Below, piece after piece: positions 25,074 to 34,200 of a DNA stretch of 37,121 nt. The stretch lies in contig JAEELX010000130.1 in the NCBI GenBank assembly GCA_016282955.1, forward strand, positions 1 to 37,121, given 5' to 3'. Below the pieces are notes generated by a model, which was not told where the DNA came from, ran no database searches, and saw only the letters and a list, made by a program, of their open reading frames with translations. Positions within the stretch are counted from its first letter, which is position 1. The number at the start of each line of letters is the position of its first letter. Origin of the DNA: Paludibacteraceae bacterium. Lineage in GTDB: Bacteria > Bacteroidota > Bacteroidia > Bacteroidales > Paludibacteraceae. The position numbers and the translations under genes were made by a program.

Positions 25074-27164
25074 TTAAAAAGAATCTAAGAAATCTTTTAC
25101 CTTTTGTGCTTTTTTATCATATACAGGGCTTATTTTTGCCATCTTTTGAAAGATTTCCAAACTTTCTTGTGCTGCCTTCAAAGCATCATGTTGATTTCCT
25201 TGTCCATTATACCAAAGTGCAAGAATAAAAAGCGTCTGTGCCACATACGGCAGGTAGGCTTCAGGACTAATTTCCGCCAACTTTCGACGAATCTCCAATG
25301 CTTCCGCTAATTCCTTCTCCGCGTCGTCGTGTTTGCCTGTAACGCTATGGAGCTCGCCCAAATTGTTCAGCGTCGTCGCCACATCAGGCAGGTAGGCTTC
25401 GGGGGTAGATTCCGCCAACTTCCGGCGAATCTCCAACGCCTCACCGTATTCCTTCTCCGCGTCGCCGTGCTTGCCTATATTTCTATGGAGAATGCCCAAA
25501 TTGTTCAGCGTCATAGCCACATCCGGCAGGTAGGCTTCAGGGGTAGCTTCCGCCAACTTGCGGTATTTCTCCAACGCCTCAACGTATTCCTTCTCCGCGT
25601 CGCCGTGCTTGCCTGTATCGCTATGGAGATTGCCCAAATTGTTCAGCGTCCCAGACACATACGGCAAGTAGACTTCGGGGGTAGATTCCGCCAACTTGCG
25701 GTATTTCTCCAACGCCTCAACGTATTCCTTCTCCGCGTCGCCGTGTTTGCCTGTATCGCTATGGAGATTGCCCAGATTGTTCAGCGTCGTCGCCACATCC
25801 GGCAGGTAGGCTTCGGGGCTGGTTTCCGCCAACTTCCGAAATATGGTCAAAATCTCACTAAACTCCTTTTCCGCCTCTGCATATTTGCCCGTACCTATAT
25901 GAAGAAGGCCCAAATTACCTAATGTATACGCCACAAACGGCAGGTAGGCTTCGGGGGTAGATGCCGCCAACTTGCGGTATTTCTCAAACACTTCTTCATA
26001 GACACATATTGAATCTGCAAATTGGTTGTTATCCTGAAGGAAATAGGCTTGTTTGAAAAGCAAATCAGCAAGTTCAGGAATAGTGTAGCATTTTCGAGCG
26101 TGAAACACTGCCTTTTCATATAGTTCTTTGCACTCACTAACCCAATTCTTTACTTTTGCAACAGACAAGTATTGGATGCGCAGCACGATGGTTTCAATCT
26201 TAGCACGATATTTTTCCTTTGCTTTGTCGGCCAAGGCTTTGGCAGTTTCAAAGTCCTTTTCACATTGGGCTGCATCAGCCAATATCTCTTCGCGGTTCAA
26301 GATGTCAAGGGCATTATGATAATTGCCTTCCTCAAACTCCTTTTGGGCCAAGGCAACCCGTTTGTCGTCAGGGTCGGCAGTGGTAATTCTCGTAATGGTT
26401 TGGGCCATTTCCATTAGGGCTTTTTCAAAATTCAGGAGTTCTTTCTTTTTTTCTGACAACTGCTTTTCAAGCAAAGGAATACTTGAACTTTCAGGATTTG
26501 AAGTTTTCAACGAAAGCAAATCCTTTTCCAAATCCGAAACTTCTTTGCTCAATTTCTGGTATAGCTTGTTGTTATAGGCCAAAGACAGGTTGGAAATATT
26601 GCCCAATTCCTGTCCATCTAACATAATCTTGGAATCTTGGATGGACAATTTGGCAGCAGGGACATTCTTGCCAATGAAAAACAAGAGAAAATCGCTCTCA
26701 ACACCTTCTATGCCACGATACGAGGAATAAAATTTTTCACCGTGATTTTTTGCAAATCCTTTTTTTATTTTTATCAGTTTTTTATAGTCTTTTTCAACTT
26801 CAGAAGTTATATCACCATCTTTCACATCTTTGAAATAAACCACCAATCTGGTTATTTTTCCACCTCCAAAGCGTTCATTATATGCAATCTCAAATTCTTC
26901 TTTGCTGTATTTACCTACCTTCCTCCAAAACAATACAATGCACTCGTCACAATTTTTCAGAATCTTGTTGTATTCATCTTGGCTACGTTTATCAGGTAAA
27001 GCAGGGTCGGCAAATTCCCAAGCCTCCACATCAATCTGATAACCAAATTTTGCGAGGACTTTGTTTATTTTGATTGTGTATTGGAAAAAATCATTCCTCT
27101 CATCTGCCAATTCATTGCTGCTGGCCAAGAAAACTTTATAGTGATTCAATTGCTTTGTTTCCAT
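25074..27164 (-). CDS. DUF4062/TIR-like N-terminal domain with coiled coil and tandem TPRs
   Basis: 696 residues. Residues about 8-165 read as a DUF4062/TIR-like alpha-beta domain: YKVFLASSNELADERNDFF, then VEAWEF, SQDEYNKILKNCDECIVLFW, KVGKYSKEEFEIAYNE and TRLVVYFKDV. A charged coiled coil (about 205-255) follows. After degenerate helices come TPR-like units of 46 residues (about 400-670), with the repeating core RKLAESTPEAYLPDVATTLN and NLGxLHxxTGKHGDAEKEY. Such proteins, with a nucleotide-signalling-like or sensor-like head plus TPR, are common in defence and signalling, but no specific function can be given. The gene stands alone, with a promoter box at 27186-27193 and opposite orientation to its downstream neighbour. 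The TPR DNA is nearly identical between units (see tandem repeat). Confidence 0.8.
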   Translation of the reverse strand: METKQLNHYKVFLASSNELADERNDFFQYTIKINKVLAKFGYQIDVEAWEFADPALPDKRSQDEYNKILKNCDECIVLFWRKVGKYSKEEFEIAYNERFGGGKITRLVVYFKDVKDGDITSEVEKDYKKLIKIKKGFAKNHGEKFYSSYRGIEGVESDFLLFFIGKNVPAAKLSIQDSKIMLDGQELGNISNLSLAYNNKLYQKLSKEVSDLEKDLLSLKTSNPESSSIPLLEKQLSEKKKELLNFEKALMEMAQTITRITTADPDDKRVALAQKEFEEGNYHNALDILNREEILADAAQCEKDFETAKALADKAKEKYRAKIETIVLRIQYLSVAKVKNWVSECKELYEKAVFHARKCYTIPELADLLFKQAYFLQDNNQFADSICVYEEVFEKYRKLAASTPEAYLPFVAYTLGNLGLLHIGTGKYAEAEKEFSEILTIFRKLAETSPEAYLPDVATTLNNLGNLHSDTGKHGDAEKEYVEALEKYRKLAESTPEVYLPYVSGTLNNLGNLHSDTGKHGDAEKEYVEALEKYRKLAEATPEAYLPDVAMTLNNLGILHRNIGKHGDAEKEYGEALEIRRKLAESTPEAYLPDVATTLNNLGELHSVTGKHDDAEKELAEALEIRRKLAEISPEAYLPYVAQTLFILALWYNGQGNQHDALKAAQESLEIFQKMAKISPVYDKKAQKVKDFLDSF
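25231..25994 (-). repeat. 138-bp tandem repeat encoding the TPR array
   Basis: The landmark GGCAGGTAGGCTTC (one copy GGCAAGTAGACTTC) recurs at 25249, 25387, 25525, 25663, 25801 and 25939, exactly 138 bp apart, i.e. 46 codons in the same frame. The central units are nearly identical over most of their length; the outer ones are more diverged. This is expected to expand or contract by slippage or recombination without breaking the frame. Confidence 0.88.
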
Positions 27165-27400
27165 AATATGCGACGAATTTTGTTACAAAAATAAGTATTT
27201 TCCCATAATCACTAAAAACTTTTTAAACAACATGGTTGAAAACATATCTAATAATGCTCCATCAATGTTATTAATCTACATGAAATGCTAAATATATTTA
27301 ATGTTTCTTTTGAAATTGGGAAAAGTGAAACGAAAATACAACGATTTTATGTATTTTTTCAAATAGCAACTTTGAGCAACTTGTTATATATCTTATAACC
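27165..27400. other. Gene-free stretch upstream of the TPR gene
   Basis: 236 bp, very AT-rich. It contains the promoter box of the TPR gene (27186-27193). Only a 19-codon open frame is seen (near 27231). I see no supportable gene or terminator. It borders the displaced sufE tail at 27401. Confidence 0.6.
27186..27193 (-). promoter_or_regulatory. -7 element of the DUF4062-TPR gene
   Basis: TATTTTTG on the minus strand, an exact TAnnTTTG match 21 bp before the ATG at 27164. No clear TTTG is seen at -33. Confidence 0.45.
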
Positions 27401-27546
27401 TTATCCTTTCTCCTTTTCATACTGCTCGGTAGCGAAGCGTTTCATCTGTTTGAGCATGGATAGTAATCCGTTGCTTCGCGAAGGAGAGAGGTGGTTTTTC
27501 AAATCGATGGCGTCCAAAAAGTAAATATCGGCATCCACGATTTCTT
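27401..27546 (-). pseudogene. sufE: Displaced second copy of the sufE 3' end
   Basis: 146 bp matching 28225-28370 without gaps, with 4 mismatches (97%). All four mismatches fall at third codon positions and are silent (Arg, Gln, Gly, Asp codons). The copy therefore still encodes the last 48 residues of SufE and its stop, but has no start. Similarity stops abruptly at 27546. It lies 824 bp from the intact tail, on the same strand, beyond the BECR-like gene. Confidence 0.93.
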
Positions 27547-27565
27547 TGGGTGTTCAAAAATATTT

Positions 27566-27593
27566 TTTGTTTGTATATTTTTTTCTACCTTCG
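27566..27593 (+). promoter_or_regulatory. Possible promoter on the strand opposite to the BECR-like gene
   Basis: TTTG at 27566-27569 (a second at 27570-27573), then TACCTTCG at 27586-27593. The -7 box is the same variant used by three other genes here, but the spacer (16 bp) is short. No open frame follows, so it could drive a non-coding RNA. Confidence 0.35.
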
Positions 27594-27599
27594 TGGTGT

Positions 27600-27717
27600 A
27601 ATTTATTTATTGTGTTTCAGCCACTTCTTTTATTAGACCTACATTTTTCTAATAAAAGCGGTACAGAAATAAAGAGTGTAGGCTATCTTTATGCTAATTT
27701 GAATACATTTGTATTAG
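27600..27717 (+). ncRNA. Candidate structured RNA convergent with the BECR-like gene
   Basis: Downstream of the 27586 box there is a perfect 10-bp hairpin, CTTTTATTAG (27627-27636) / CTAATAAAAG (27649-27658), with a 12-nt loop. Six loop bases CCTACA (27638-27643) are complementary to TGTAGG at 27677-27682, allowing an H-type pseudoknot. A second hairpin, AATACA/TGTATT (27702-27707/27710-27715), with outer CTAAT/ATTAG arms, covers the end of the BECR-like gene and may serve as a terminator. There is no open frame. This is a prediction from base pairing only. Confidence 0.25.
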
Positions 27718-28145
27718 TGGTCGTTAGCACACAATAATTTTTTAAGACACAGCTGTTTCGAGTTAATTGGAGTGGCTGTGTTTATTTTATATACTATCTT
27801 TTCCTCTGTTACGAGTTTATGTATTTCAACCGCTGCTATATTGGATGTGTGTTGTCTATGAACCGCTAACAAAATTGTTCCATTCGTTCCCTGTCTTAAT
27901 TCGTTGAAGTTATTGCAAATAAATTTTACGAAATCAAATGCCGTCATACCTATCTTCTGTAATTCGGCATTATGTTTATTCTTAATATGCACTAATTCTG
28001 ATTCATATATAACGATATCGCACGCTTTGAGAATTTTTGTTGCCCAACTATTCATGCGTATGCGTCCCACTTTAATACATTTGTTATCATTGTGTGCTTT
28101 TTTTCCGTCTGTGGCATTATTCTTTTTTGGAAGTTCCGTCTTCAT
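27714..28145 (-). CDS. Putative BECR-fold (barnase/EndoU/colicin E5-RelE-like) nuclease-domain protein
   Basis: 143 residues. After a lysine/asparagine-rich leader (1-25), the segment CIKVGRI...ACDIVIYESELVHIKNKH, then ELQKIGMTAFDFVKFICNNF, LLAVHRQ, AAVEIHKL and IVYKINTATPI...KKLLC follows the pattern of phage/ICE-borne BECR (PBECR-like) domains: a conserved HIxxKH near the start, an FV-I-NNF helix, then strands ending in TATP and KKLL. These domains are RNase-like toxins or MuF effectors. The start is uncertain: M31 (MNSW) is possible, and a 24-codon frame (28117-28191) beginning MAKKPITYPEKTEIKHED overlaps the 5' end in another phase, which could indicate an old frameshift. It lies 79 bp after sufE on the same strand. 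The family call is from memory, without a search. Confidence 0.5.
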   Translation of the reverse strand: MKTELPKKNNATDGKKAHNDNKCIKVGRIRMNSWATKILKACDIVIYESELVHIKNKHNAELQKIGMTAFDFVKFICNNFNELRQGTNGTILLAVHRQHTSNIAAVEIHKLVTEEKIVYKINTATPINSKQLCLKKLLCANDH

Positions 28146-28224
28146 GCTTGATTTCTGTTTTTTCAGGATATGTTATAGGCTTTTTTGCCATCGCTGTTGG
28201 GTCTTCGGTTAGCAAGATGTTCAC

Positions 28225-28650
28225 TTATCCTTTCTCCTTTTCATACTGCTCGGTAGCGAAACGTTTCATTTGTTTGAGCATGGATAGTAACCCGTTGCTT
28301 CGCGAAGGAGAGAGGTGGTTTTTCAAATCGATGGCATCCAAAAAGTAAATATCGGCATCCACGATTTCTTGGGCGGTGTGGTTCGAAAGCACCTTGATGA
28401 GCAATGCCACAAGACCCTTGACCAAAATAGCATCGCTCTCGCCGTGATAGATAATACGTCCTTCCTGCATCTCGATGAAAAACCATAACTTACTTTGACA
28501 CCCCGGAATGAGATTCTCGTCCGTCTTCTTCTCTTGCGGAAACGGCTCCAAATGGTTGCCATAGTCGATGAGCAAGGCGTAGCGGTCTGTCCAGTCGTCA
28601 AACGATTCAAATTCTTCGATTATTTCATCTTGTATCTCGTTGATTGTCAT
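28225..28650 (-). CDS. sufE: Cysteine desulfuration protein SufE
   Basis: 141 residues, the family length. The sulfur-acceptor cysteine is C51 in IPGCQSKLWF, followed by the typical GRIIYHGESDAILVKGLVAL and the C-terminal SPSRSNGLLSMLKQMK. SufE takes sulfane sulfur from SufS for Fe-S cluster assembly in the cytoplasm. Its start overlaps aroK by 26 bp, so it is the last gene of the large minus-strand operon. The last 146 bp are duplicated at 27401-27546; the coding sequence is intact. Confidence 0.94.
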   Translation of the reverse strand: MTINEIQDEIIEEFESFDDWTDRYALLIDYGNHLEPFPQEKKTDENLIPGCQSKLWFFIEMQEGRIIYHGESDAILVKGLVALLIKVLSNHTAQEIVDADIYFLDAIDLKNHLSPSRSNGLLSMLKQMKRFATEQYEKEKG

Positions 28651-29194
28651 AGTTTTGGATTTTTTTGTATAGATAATCTACAATTTGTTCGTCATTTTCT
28701 TCGCTAAAATCCTGCAACGGTGCCTCAACCACCCAATTCGCTCTGCGGTAGATGGGCTCGCGTTGTGCCATTTGCTGTTGGACGTGCGATAAAAGTTCCT
28801 TGTTCGTCTTATTTTTGAGCAACGGTCGGAGCGACAAATCCGTGAGCATCAGCCGTTGTGTCAGGTGTTTAGGGTGCCATTTGATATACACGCTCGTCCC
28901 CAACTCCAACAGACAATCCATATTATCTTCCCAGCACGGATAGCCACCACCGAGGGCATACACCACCTTTTGTATCTCGCAGTCTGCCAACTCTTCCACC
29001 ACGCGTTTTTCTTTGATTCGGAACGCATTTTCGCCGTATTGCTCAATAAATTTGCCCACTTTGATGTTGTAATACTCCTCGAAAGCATCGTCCATATCCA
29101 CAAAAGCCCAGTCCAATCGCTGTGCCAACGACTTGCCGATAGTGGACTTTCCAGCCCCCATATAACCGATTAAGAAAAGCGGGAGTTGAATCAT
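28625..29194 (-). CDS. aroK: Shikimate kinase
   Basis: 189 residues. It phosphorylates shikimate with ATP in the chorismate pathway. Walker A is GYMGAGKST (residues 10-18), followed by the shikimate-binding DMDD, FRIKEKRVVEEL, the GGG motif (ALGGGYPCW), the lid RPLL and adenine-side REPIYRRA. The start shares ATGA with the end of the preceding small secreted-protein gene; the 3' end overlaps sufE by 26 bp. Confidence 0.93.
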   Translation of the reverse strand: MIQLPLFLIGYMGAGKSTIGKSLAQRLDWAFVDMDDAFEEYYNIKVGKFIEQYGENAFRIKEKRVVEELADCEIQKVVYALGGGYPCWEDNMDCLLELGTSVYIKWHPKHLTQRLMLTDLSLRPLLKNKTNKELLSHVQQQMAQREPIYRRANWVVEAPLQDFSEENDEQIVDYLYKKIQNYDNQRDTR

Positions 29195-29580
29195 TGGAAG
29201 GTTGAATCAATCTCTACTTGGTAGGTGTTATCTTGCCAAACGATTTGCAAATCTTCGCTGAAAGTGGCTTGCAAAAACGTACCTTTGATGTTTGGTTTGA
29301 TATTTGTCAGAAAATTCCAACTCTTGTCGTAAGCTTTCACAATAGACGAGCAAATCGGCTCGCAAACAGTCTGAATGCAAAAAATAGTGTCGTGCGATTC
29401 GGCAAAATAAGCGTAGCATTCGTCTGCCATCTTCATCGAAACCACATCGCCCGATTGCTCAATGACAGGACGCCCATTCACGGCTTTGGTGAGCGAACGC
29501 AAGAAAGCCAATCGATTTTCAGCGTGTAAAGAAAACGTAACTGAAAATAGTAAAACCAAAAAGAAAGCCATTTTTTTCAT
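29191..29580 (-). CDS. Small secreted protein of unknown function
   Basis: 129 residues with a clear signal peptide ([20 protein letters not shown], cut before ENRL). The mature part (about 109 residues) has two nearby cysteines in [12 protein letters not shown], which could form disulfides, and beta-rich segments ([20 protein letters not shown]). I do not recognise a family. It is embedded in the operon: its start overlaps the ispF stop (ATGA 29577-29580) and its stop overlaps the aroK start (29191-29194). Its position after ispF may be conserved in related genomes, which I cannot check. Confidence 0.75.
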   Translation of the reverse strand: MKKMAFFLVLLFSVTFSLHAENRLAFLRSLTKAVNGRPVIEQSGDVVSMKMADECYAYFAESHDTIFCIQTVCEPICSSIVKAYDKSWNFLTNIKPNIKGTFLQATFSEDLQIVWQDNTYQVEIDSTFQ

Positions 29581-30047
29581 ATCTCTTGTAATAAAGTTAC
29601 TGCGTAAGCACTTATTCCTTCTTTGTTGCCCACAAAACCCAACTTTTCGGTGGTCGTGGCTTTGATGGAGACTTGCGAAGTTTCAAGGTGCAGTAGGTTG
29701 CTAATTTTCTGTTGCATTGCCTCTATGTAGGGTGCCAACTTCGGTTCTTGTGCACAAATGGTTGCGTCAATGTTCGCAATCGTATATTTTTCGGCTATCA
29801 TTTCGCCCGTTTTTCGCAATAATTTGGTGGAATCAATGCCTTTGTATGCTTCGTCCGTATCGGGAAAATGCTTTCCAATATCGCCTAAACAAGCCGCTCC
29901 TAACAACGCATCGCAAATCGCGTGTAGCAACACATCTGCGTCCGAATGCCCCAATAATCCGTGCGTATGCGGTAAGTTCACGCCACCTAAAATCAGGGGA
30001 CGGTCGGTTACCAAACGGTGTACATCATACCCAAAACCGATACGCAT
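29577..30047 (-). CDS. ispF: 2-C-methyl-D-erythritol 2,4-cyclodiphosphate synthase
   Basis: 156 residues, typical size. It converts CDP-ME 2-phosphate to MEcPP in the non-mevalonate isoprenoid pathway. Zinc ligands are D8 and H10 (FGYDVHRL) and the [12 protein letters not shown] histidine; the [20 protein letters not shown] and terminal [18 protein letters not shown] motifs are all present. The start codon shares a base with the porV stop (TAATG) and the stop overlaps the next gene (ATGA). Confidence 0.97.
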   Translation of the reverse strand: MRIGFGYDVHRLVTDRPLILGGVNLPHTHGLLGHSDADVLLHAICDALLGAACLGDIGKHFPDTDEAYKGIDSTKLLRKTGEMIAEKYTIANIDATICAQEPKLAPYIEAMQQKISNLLHLETSQVSIKATTTEKLGFVGNKEGISAYAVTLLQEI

Positions 30048-31237
30048 TATCGCTTGTTGCTAACTAAGTCTTTAATGCCTGCCACGTCAAAGCCGAGCGT
30101 AAAACGCAACGTTTGGTCGAGCGGGTTGGTTGAAACAGTCGCTATACAGTAGGACACATCCAACGAGAAAATACTCAAATGGAAACCTGCACCCAACGTG
30201 AAGTAATTACGGTTACCTTTGTAGTAGTTCTCGTAACTATACCCTAAACGTCCGAAGAACTGCTGATTATAACTATACTCCAGACCTACACCCGGTTGCA
30301 ATTCTTGCATTTCTTCTTTGAAGCCACCCGGAGCATCCGCAAAAGAATAGAAAATACCTTTTACCGAACTCAACTCCGAATACCATTCATTCAATTTCTG
30401 TCCAGTTAATTCATTGCCATCATCGTCTTTGGCATATTTTGAATTACGACTCGGCACCATCAATTTGCCCACGTCTGCATAGATACCCAAACTATTGTAG
30501 CGGTTGAAGGGGATTTTATATCCAAGTCCCAGACGTATACTTGCAGGGATAAATTGCTTGGTGATGTCGTCATAACTCATTTTACCACCCAAGTTATTGA
30601 GGGTTAAACCTACACTCAACAGACTCGTACCACTCTTAATTTCTAAGGGTTGTCTATAATAAAAACCGATGTCTGCTGCCATGGTCCACGCTGCTTTCAT
30701 CTCGGTCGAAGCATCACTAGTCGACAAATTCGAGCCGTTATTTAAGTCAGAATACATAAAACGCAAGGTTGCCGACATACTGATAAAATCGTGCAATTTA
30801 CGCGAATAAGCCACGTCAAAAGCAAATTCGTTCGGCTTTGCGTGTCCCAAATCTTGTCCAGAATAGTCCGTCAAGTTCACTTCTCCCAACGAAAAATACG
30901 TGAAAGAAGCGGAAATAGCCTGCAAATCATCAAATTTATAATAACCAGCAATATATGCCAAGTTAATGTCCTTTACCAATTTACGCAACCAAGGAGAATA
31001 ATTCACAGAAAGTCCTCCTTTGCTGTTGATGAAAGCGTATTTAGCCGCATTCCAATGTTGTGAATTTTGGTCAGTTGATGTTGCAGCACCTATATCTCCC
31101 AAGCCCGAAGCACGTCCGTCTGGTGAAATCGTCAACGATGGCATCGCTGTAATCAAAGGATTCAGTTCTTTTTCTACCGCAAACACATTCATTACTCCCA
31201 AACACACGAAAAGCGAAACGACAAGTAGTTTTTTCAT
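30047..31237 (-). CDS. porV: Type IX secretion outer-membrane protein PorV (LptO)
   Basis: 396 residues from ATG 31237 ([20 protein letters not shown] signal peptide); the open frame extends 8 codons upstream to a TTG. It is a FadL-like 14-strand barrel: [20 protein letters not shown] and [12 protein letters not shown] at the start, YSPWLRKLV, the [14 protein letters not shown] middle, the [20 protein letters not shown] region, and [20 protein letters not shown] near the end. PorV shuttles T9SS cargo from the translocon to the PorU sortase. It lies 13 bp downstream of porU, the order known from Porphyromonas. Confidence 0.94.
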   Translation of the reverse strand: MKKLLVVSLFVCLGVMNVFAVEKELNPLITAMPSLTISPDGRASGLGDIGAATSTDQNSQHWNAAKYAFINSKGGLSVNYSPWLRKLVKDINLAYIAGYYKFDDLQAISASFTYFSLGEVNLTDYSGQDLGHAKPNEFAFDVAYSRKLHDFISMSATLRFMYSDLNNGSNLSTSDASTEMKAAWTMAADIGFYYRQPLEIKSGTSLLSVGLTLNNLGGKMSYDDITKQFIPASIRLGLGYKIPFNRYNSLGIYADVGKLMVPSRNSKYAKDDDGNELTGQKLNEWYSELSSVKGIFYSFADAPGGFKEEMQELQPGVGLEYSYNQQFFGRLGYSYENYYKGNRNYFTLGAGFHLSIFSLDVSYCIATVSTNPLDQTLRFTLGFDVAGIKDLVSNKR

Positions 31238-31250
31238 TGATATGACTTTT

Positions 31251-34200
31251 TTAATTAACAATTATCTTTCCTTTCCTTACAATTTTTGTACCATTTACGA
31301 AAAATTGCACATTATATATATACAAACCTGTACCAATCACATTATTTTTTACGTTCCATTGTATCTCGCTATACGTCTCTTGCGAGTGATGCCAATAGAG
31401 TTTTCCGCTTATGTCATACACCCGAATTTCCATGTCGGTAACATATTCGGGTTGATTGATTGCGATACGAAAATACACATTTTCTGACAATTTCACAGGA
31501 TTTGGATAAATTAGCAACGCAAAATCGTCGGGCACGTAACCCGTGAACACTTCAAAATGGAGATTTTTGGTTGTGCTGTTGTTCGCCAAATCCCAAATCC
31601 GAAACGACAGCGTGTGCTTTCCTTCTGCCAAATCCGACAGCGGATAGGTTATGATGCCTCCATTAGCGTCTATGGGCGTGTAGTGTTTGTGGTTGAGGTA
31701 GTAAATAGCATCCATCGATTGGTCCAACATCAGCATTCCAGTGTGCCCAATCCCGCTCCCCGAGATATTGATTCCGTTTTCGTCCGTGATGTGTGCGTAA
31801 AAAATAGGGTTGTTGTTCGTCCCGTCGCCGTCTTTGAAGTTTTCGTGGTCAAGATATAACCTGATTTGTGGTCCCGTGATGTCCTCTATCGCGTTCGGGT
31901 CGGTGCCACCGATGGTAAAATCTTCGTTATGACCCACTGCATCTTGGCAAGAACTCTCATCGTAGGCATAAAGAACCATCCGTCCATCGCCGTAGTTGTA
32001 GTGAATATCCTTCGGTACGCGGAACGGGAACGAGAAATGTCCATCAACCACATCAACAACCCCTTTGTAAAGCAGGTTGGGGTAGTCGTCGTAGGCAATG
32101 CGGGTCTTTTGACTTTCATCTCGTTCGTCGTTGTCGTTACTCAGCACAGTTTGTTTTTTATCGTAGATAGAAATATCCAATTTGCCATTAAATTCGGTCG
32201 CCTTTTGCCCACTTGGGTTGATTATGTCGCCTTCAATAGTATGCAACGACAAGGCTCTGAGCGTGTCTTTTTGCAAAGTCGTCTGAATAGTATAGTTGTT
32301 TGGATAATTAAATTTCAAGGCTGGGTCGCACAGCAAAACATAGGCTAATTTATTATGTTCTACGCCACATTGATTCTTCGCTTGTCGGGTTGCTTCGCCA
32401 AAGGAGATGTTTTTGGACATATCGCCCAAGAGGTTGGTGCAAACGTAATAATTGATGTCGCTATTGAAGCTCGCCAAAACGGTTCTACAAGCGGATAAAA
32501 CGCCGATTGCTCCACCTTTTGGAGACAAAACCGCGACTTCGCCTGCACTCTGATGACGCGAATCAAAATGCGAAAAACTGCACGTTGCCAACATCCAAAA
32601 GCCCAAATTCTTGTTCTTCAAATTGCGAATATCGTAAATCGACAGAATGTTCTCCGAAGTGATGTTATTGTAACCTCCGTGCCCGCTGTAATCAAAAAAC
32701 AGCATTCCTTCTGTCAAAAACTCGTTCAGCAGCGATTCTGCCATCGGATAACTTTCATTGGAGGCGTTTGTTTGCTGTTGGTAAGCGTCAAAATAAATTT
32801 TGTTCACGACCAACTGTCGATTTTTGGTTTCCACACCTTTGGCAGCCCGTTCTGCCACGTTGAGATGAACCGCTTTGTCGCCATCGTCTGCCAAAAAAAC
32901 AACCTGATTTTTCCACTCGCCCAAGCGGCATTCCGTGATATAATTGCGGATTTTTTCCACCATCTCGTTGGCTTCTTGCACGGTCGAAATCGGCAACCGA
33001 CCCACTGCAATGTCTATCGTCGCCATCTTATCTTGGTAGTTTCCATTCGCATCAATGCCCGTTTCGTCACCCAAACAACCGAAATAATCATCAATCGGAA
33101 AAGCGTACATCTCATTGAGGTAGTTTTGCCCTTCCAAATCGTTTATTTGGTAGGTTATGAGCGTATTTTCAGGGTTTTTATTCAAAATGTTGCGGTTATC
33201 AAAGGTGCCATCGCCAAAAAGCAAAAGATATGTCAAACTGCCATTGCCCCGCTCGTATAGCATTTTTGCGAACCAACGAATAGCCGTTGCGTCTGGCGTT
33301 CCCGACGAAAACTCGTTGAAAATCTGCTCGTCCGTAACCACAACCGTATTCAAACCGTCGTTTTGCCGATGGATTTTTGCCAACTCTTCGGCTTGTTGAA
33401 CGAATGCTGCAGGCGTTACAATGATCATCTCCACATCGGAAAAAGCGTGCAGATTTTGATTCGGAATCGTGCCAATGACCGTGGGCGTTGGAAACTTGGT
33501 GTATTGGCTATTGAAGGCAACGTAATGTCGCACTTTTTTTGTTGAACCATAGAAAGTTAGCGTATTCCCACTTCGTGTTGCAGGCACCTGAAAAATCGTA
33601 TCCAAACGGCTCACATCCCAGATTTGCGTGTATTCATTGGCGTTTTGCAAACGATAGGCATGGAGGACATCATTTCCCACGTTGGTGATATTATAAAATT
33701 GCATTTCGTCCGCTACCATAGACAGATTTTGCCGATAATTGAGTTCAATAAAATTGAGCCAACCTTTCGCCGTTGCATCCACGTTGGAGAACGAAATGGA
33801 GACGTTTTGTTGGGTGGCAGAAGGGCTAAACGCAAGTTGTGCAACCACATTTTTGGCCTGCATATAAAAATCCGTGAGCGTGAAAATGGTGTGCTGTTGC
33901 GTTTGATTTTGGGCAGAAACCGTGAACGAACTGCTGTTATCGTGGCTCGCAGCCGCTAATTCGTAGCGGATAGTCGCTTGTGTCGAAGTGATGATATTGG
34001 GAGTTGGGAAAGAAACCGTATGCGAAGTTTTGGGGTTAAAACTTTCGCCAAAAAACTCCCTTCCACCGCCATTTATCCCATTGACATCCACCAAATTAAC
34101 AAGTTCCTGCTCGTGCAAATCGGTTCGCACACAAAAATCCATATCGGTTGCAGTTTTGCCGTTGATGTCCGTTGCAATTGCCTTGATAAAACGGCTTGCA

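Larger units (their letters stand above)
27547..28224 (-). mobile_element. Accessory insertion at the 3' end of sufE
   Basis: 678 bp between the intact sufE tail (28225-28370) and the displaced one (27401-27546); one repeat unit plus insert is 824 bp. It holds a BECR-nuclease-like gene on the sufE strand, and on the other strand a promoter-like element and a hairpin with possible pseudoknot. It is AT-rich compared with sufE and has no recombinase gene. The architecture matches the hisS insertion. The boundaries are seen directly; the mobile nature is inferred. Confidence 0.55.

Noticed and set aside
25329-25922. 197-codon open frame on the plus strand with repeated RHIRQVGF-type units
   Set aside because: It is the mirror of the 138-bp TPR repeats; the minus-strand reading gives regular TPR helices and a complete protein.
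25231-25994. Regular tandem repeat that might suggest a CRISPR array
   Set aside because: The period is 138 bp without unique spacers, and the frame is continuous and codes for TPR units.
32553-33260. 235-codon open frame antisense to porU
   Set aside because: It lies across the C25 catalytic region of porU, whose motifs are intact on the minus strand; no start context or domain was seen.
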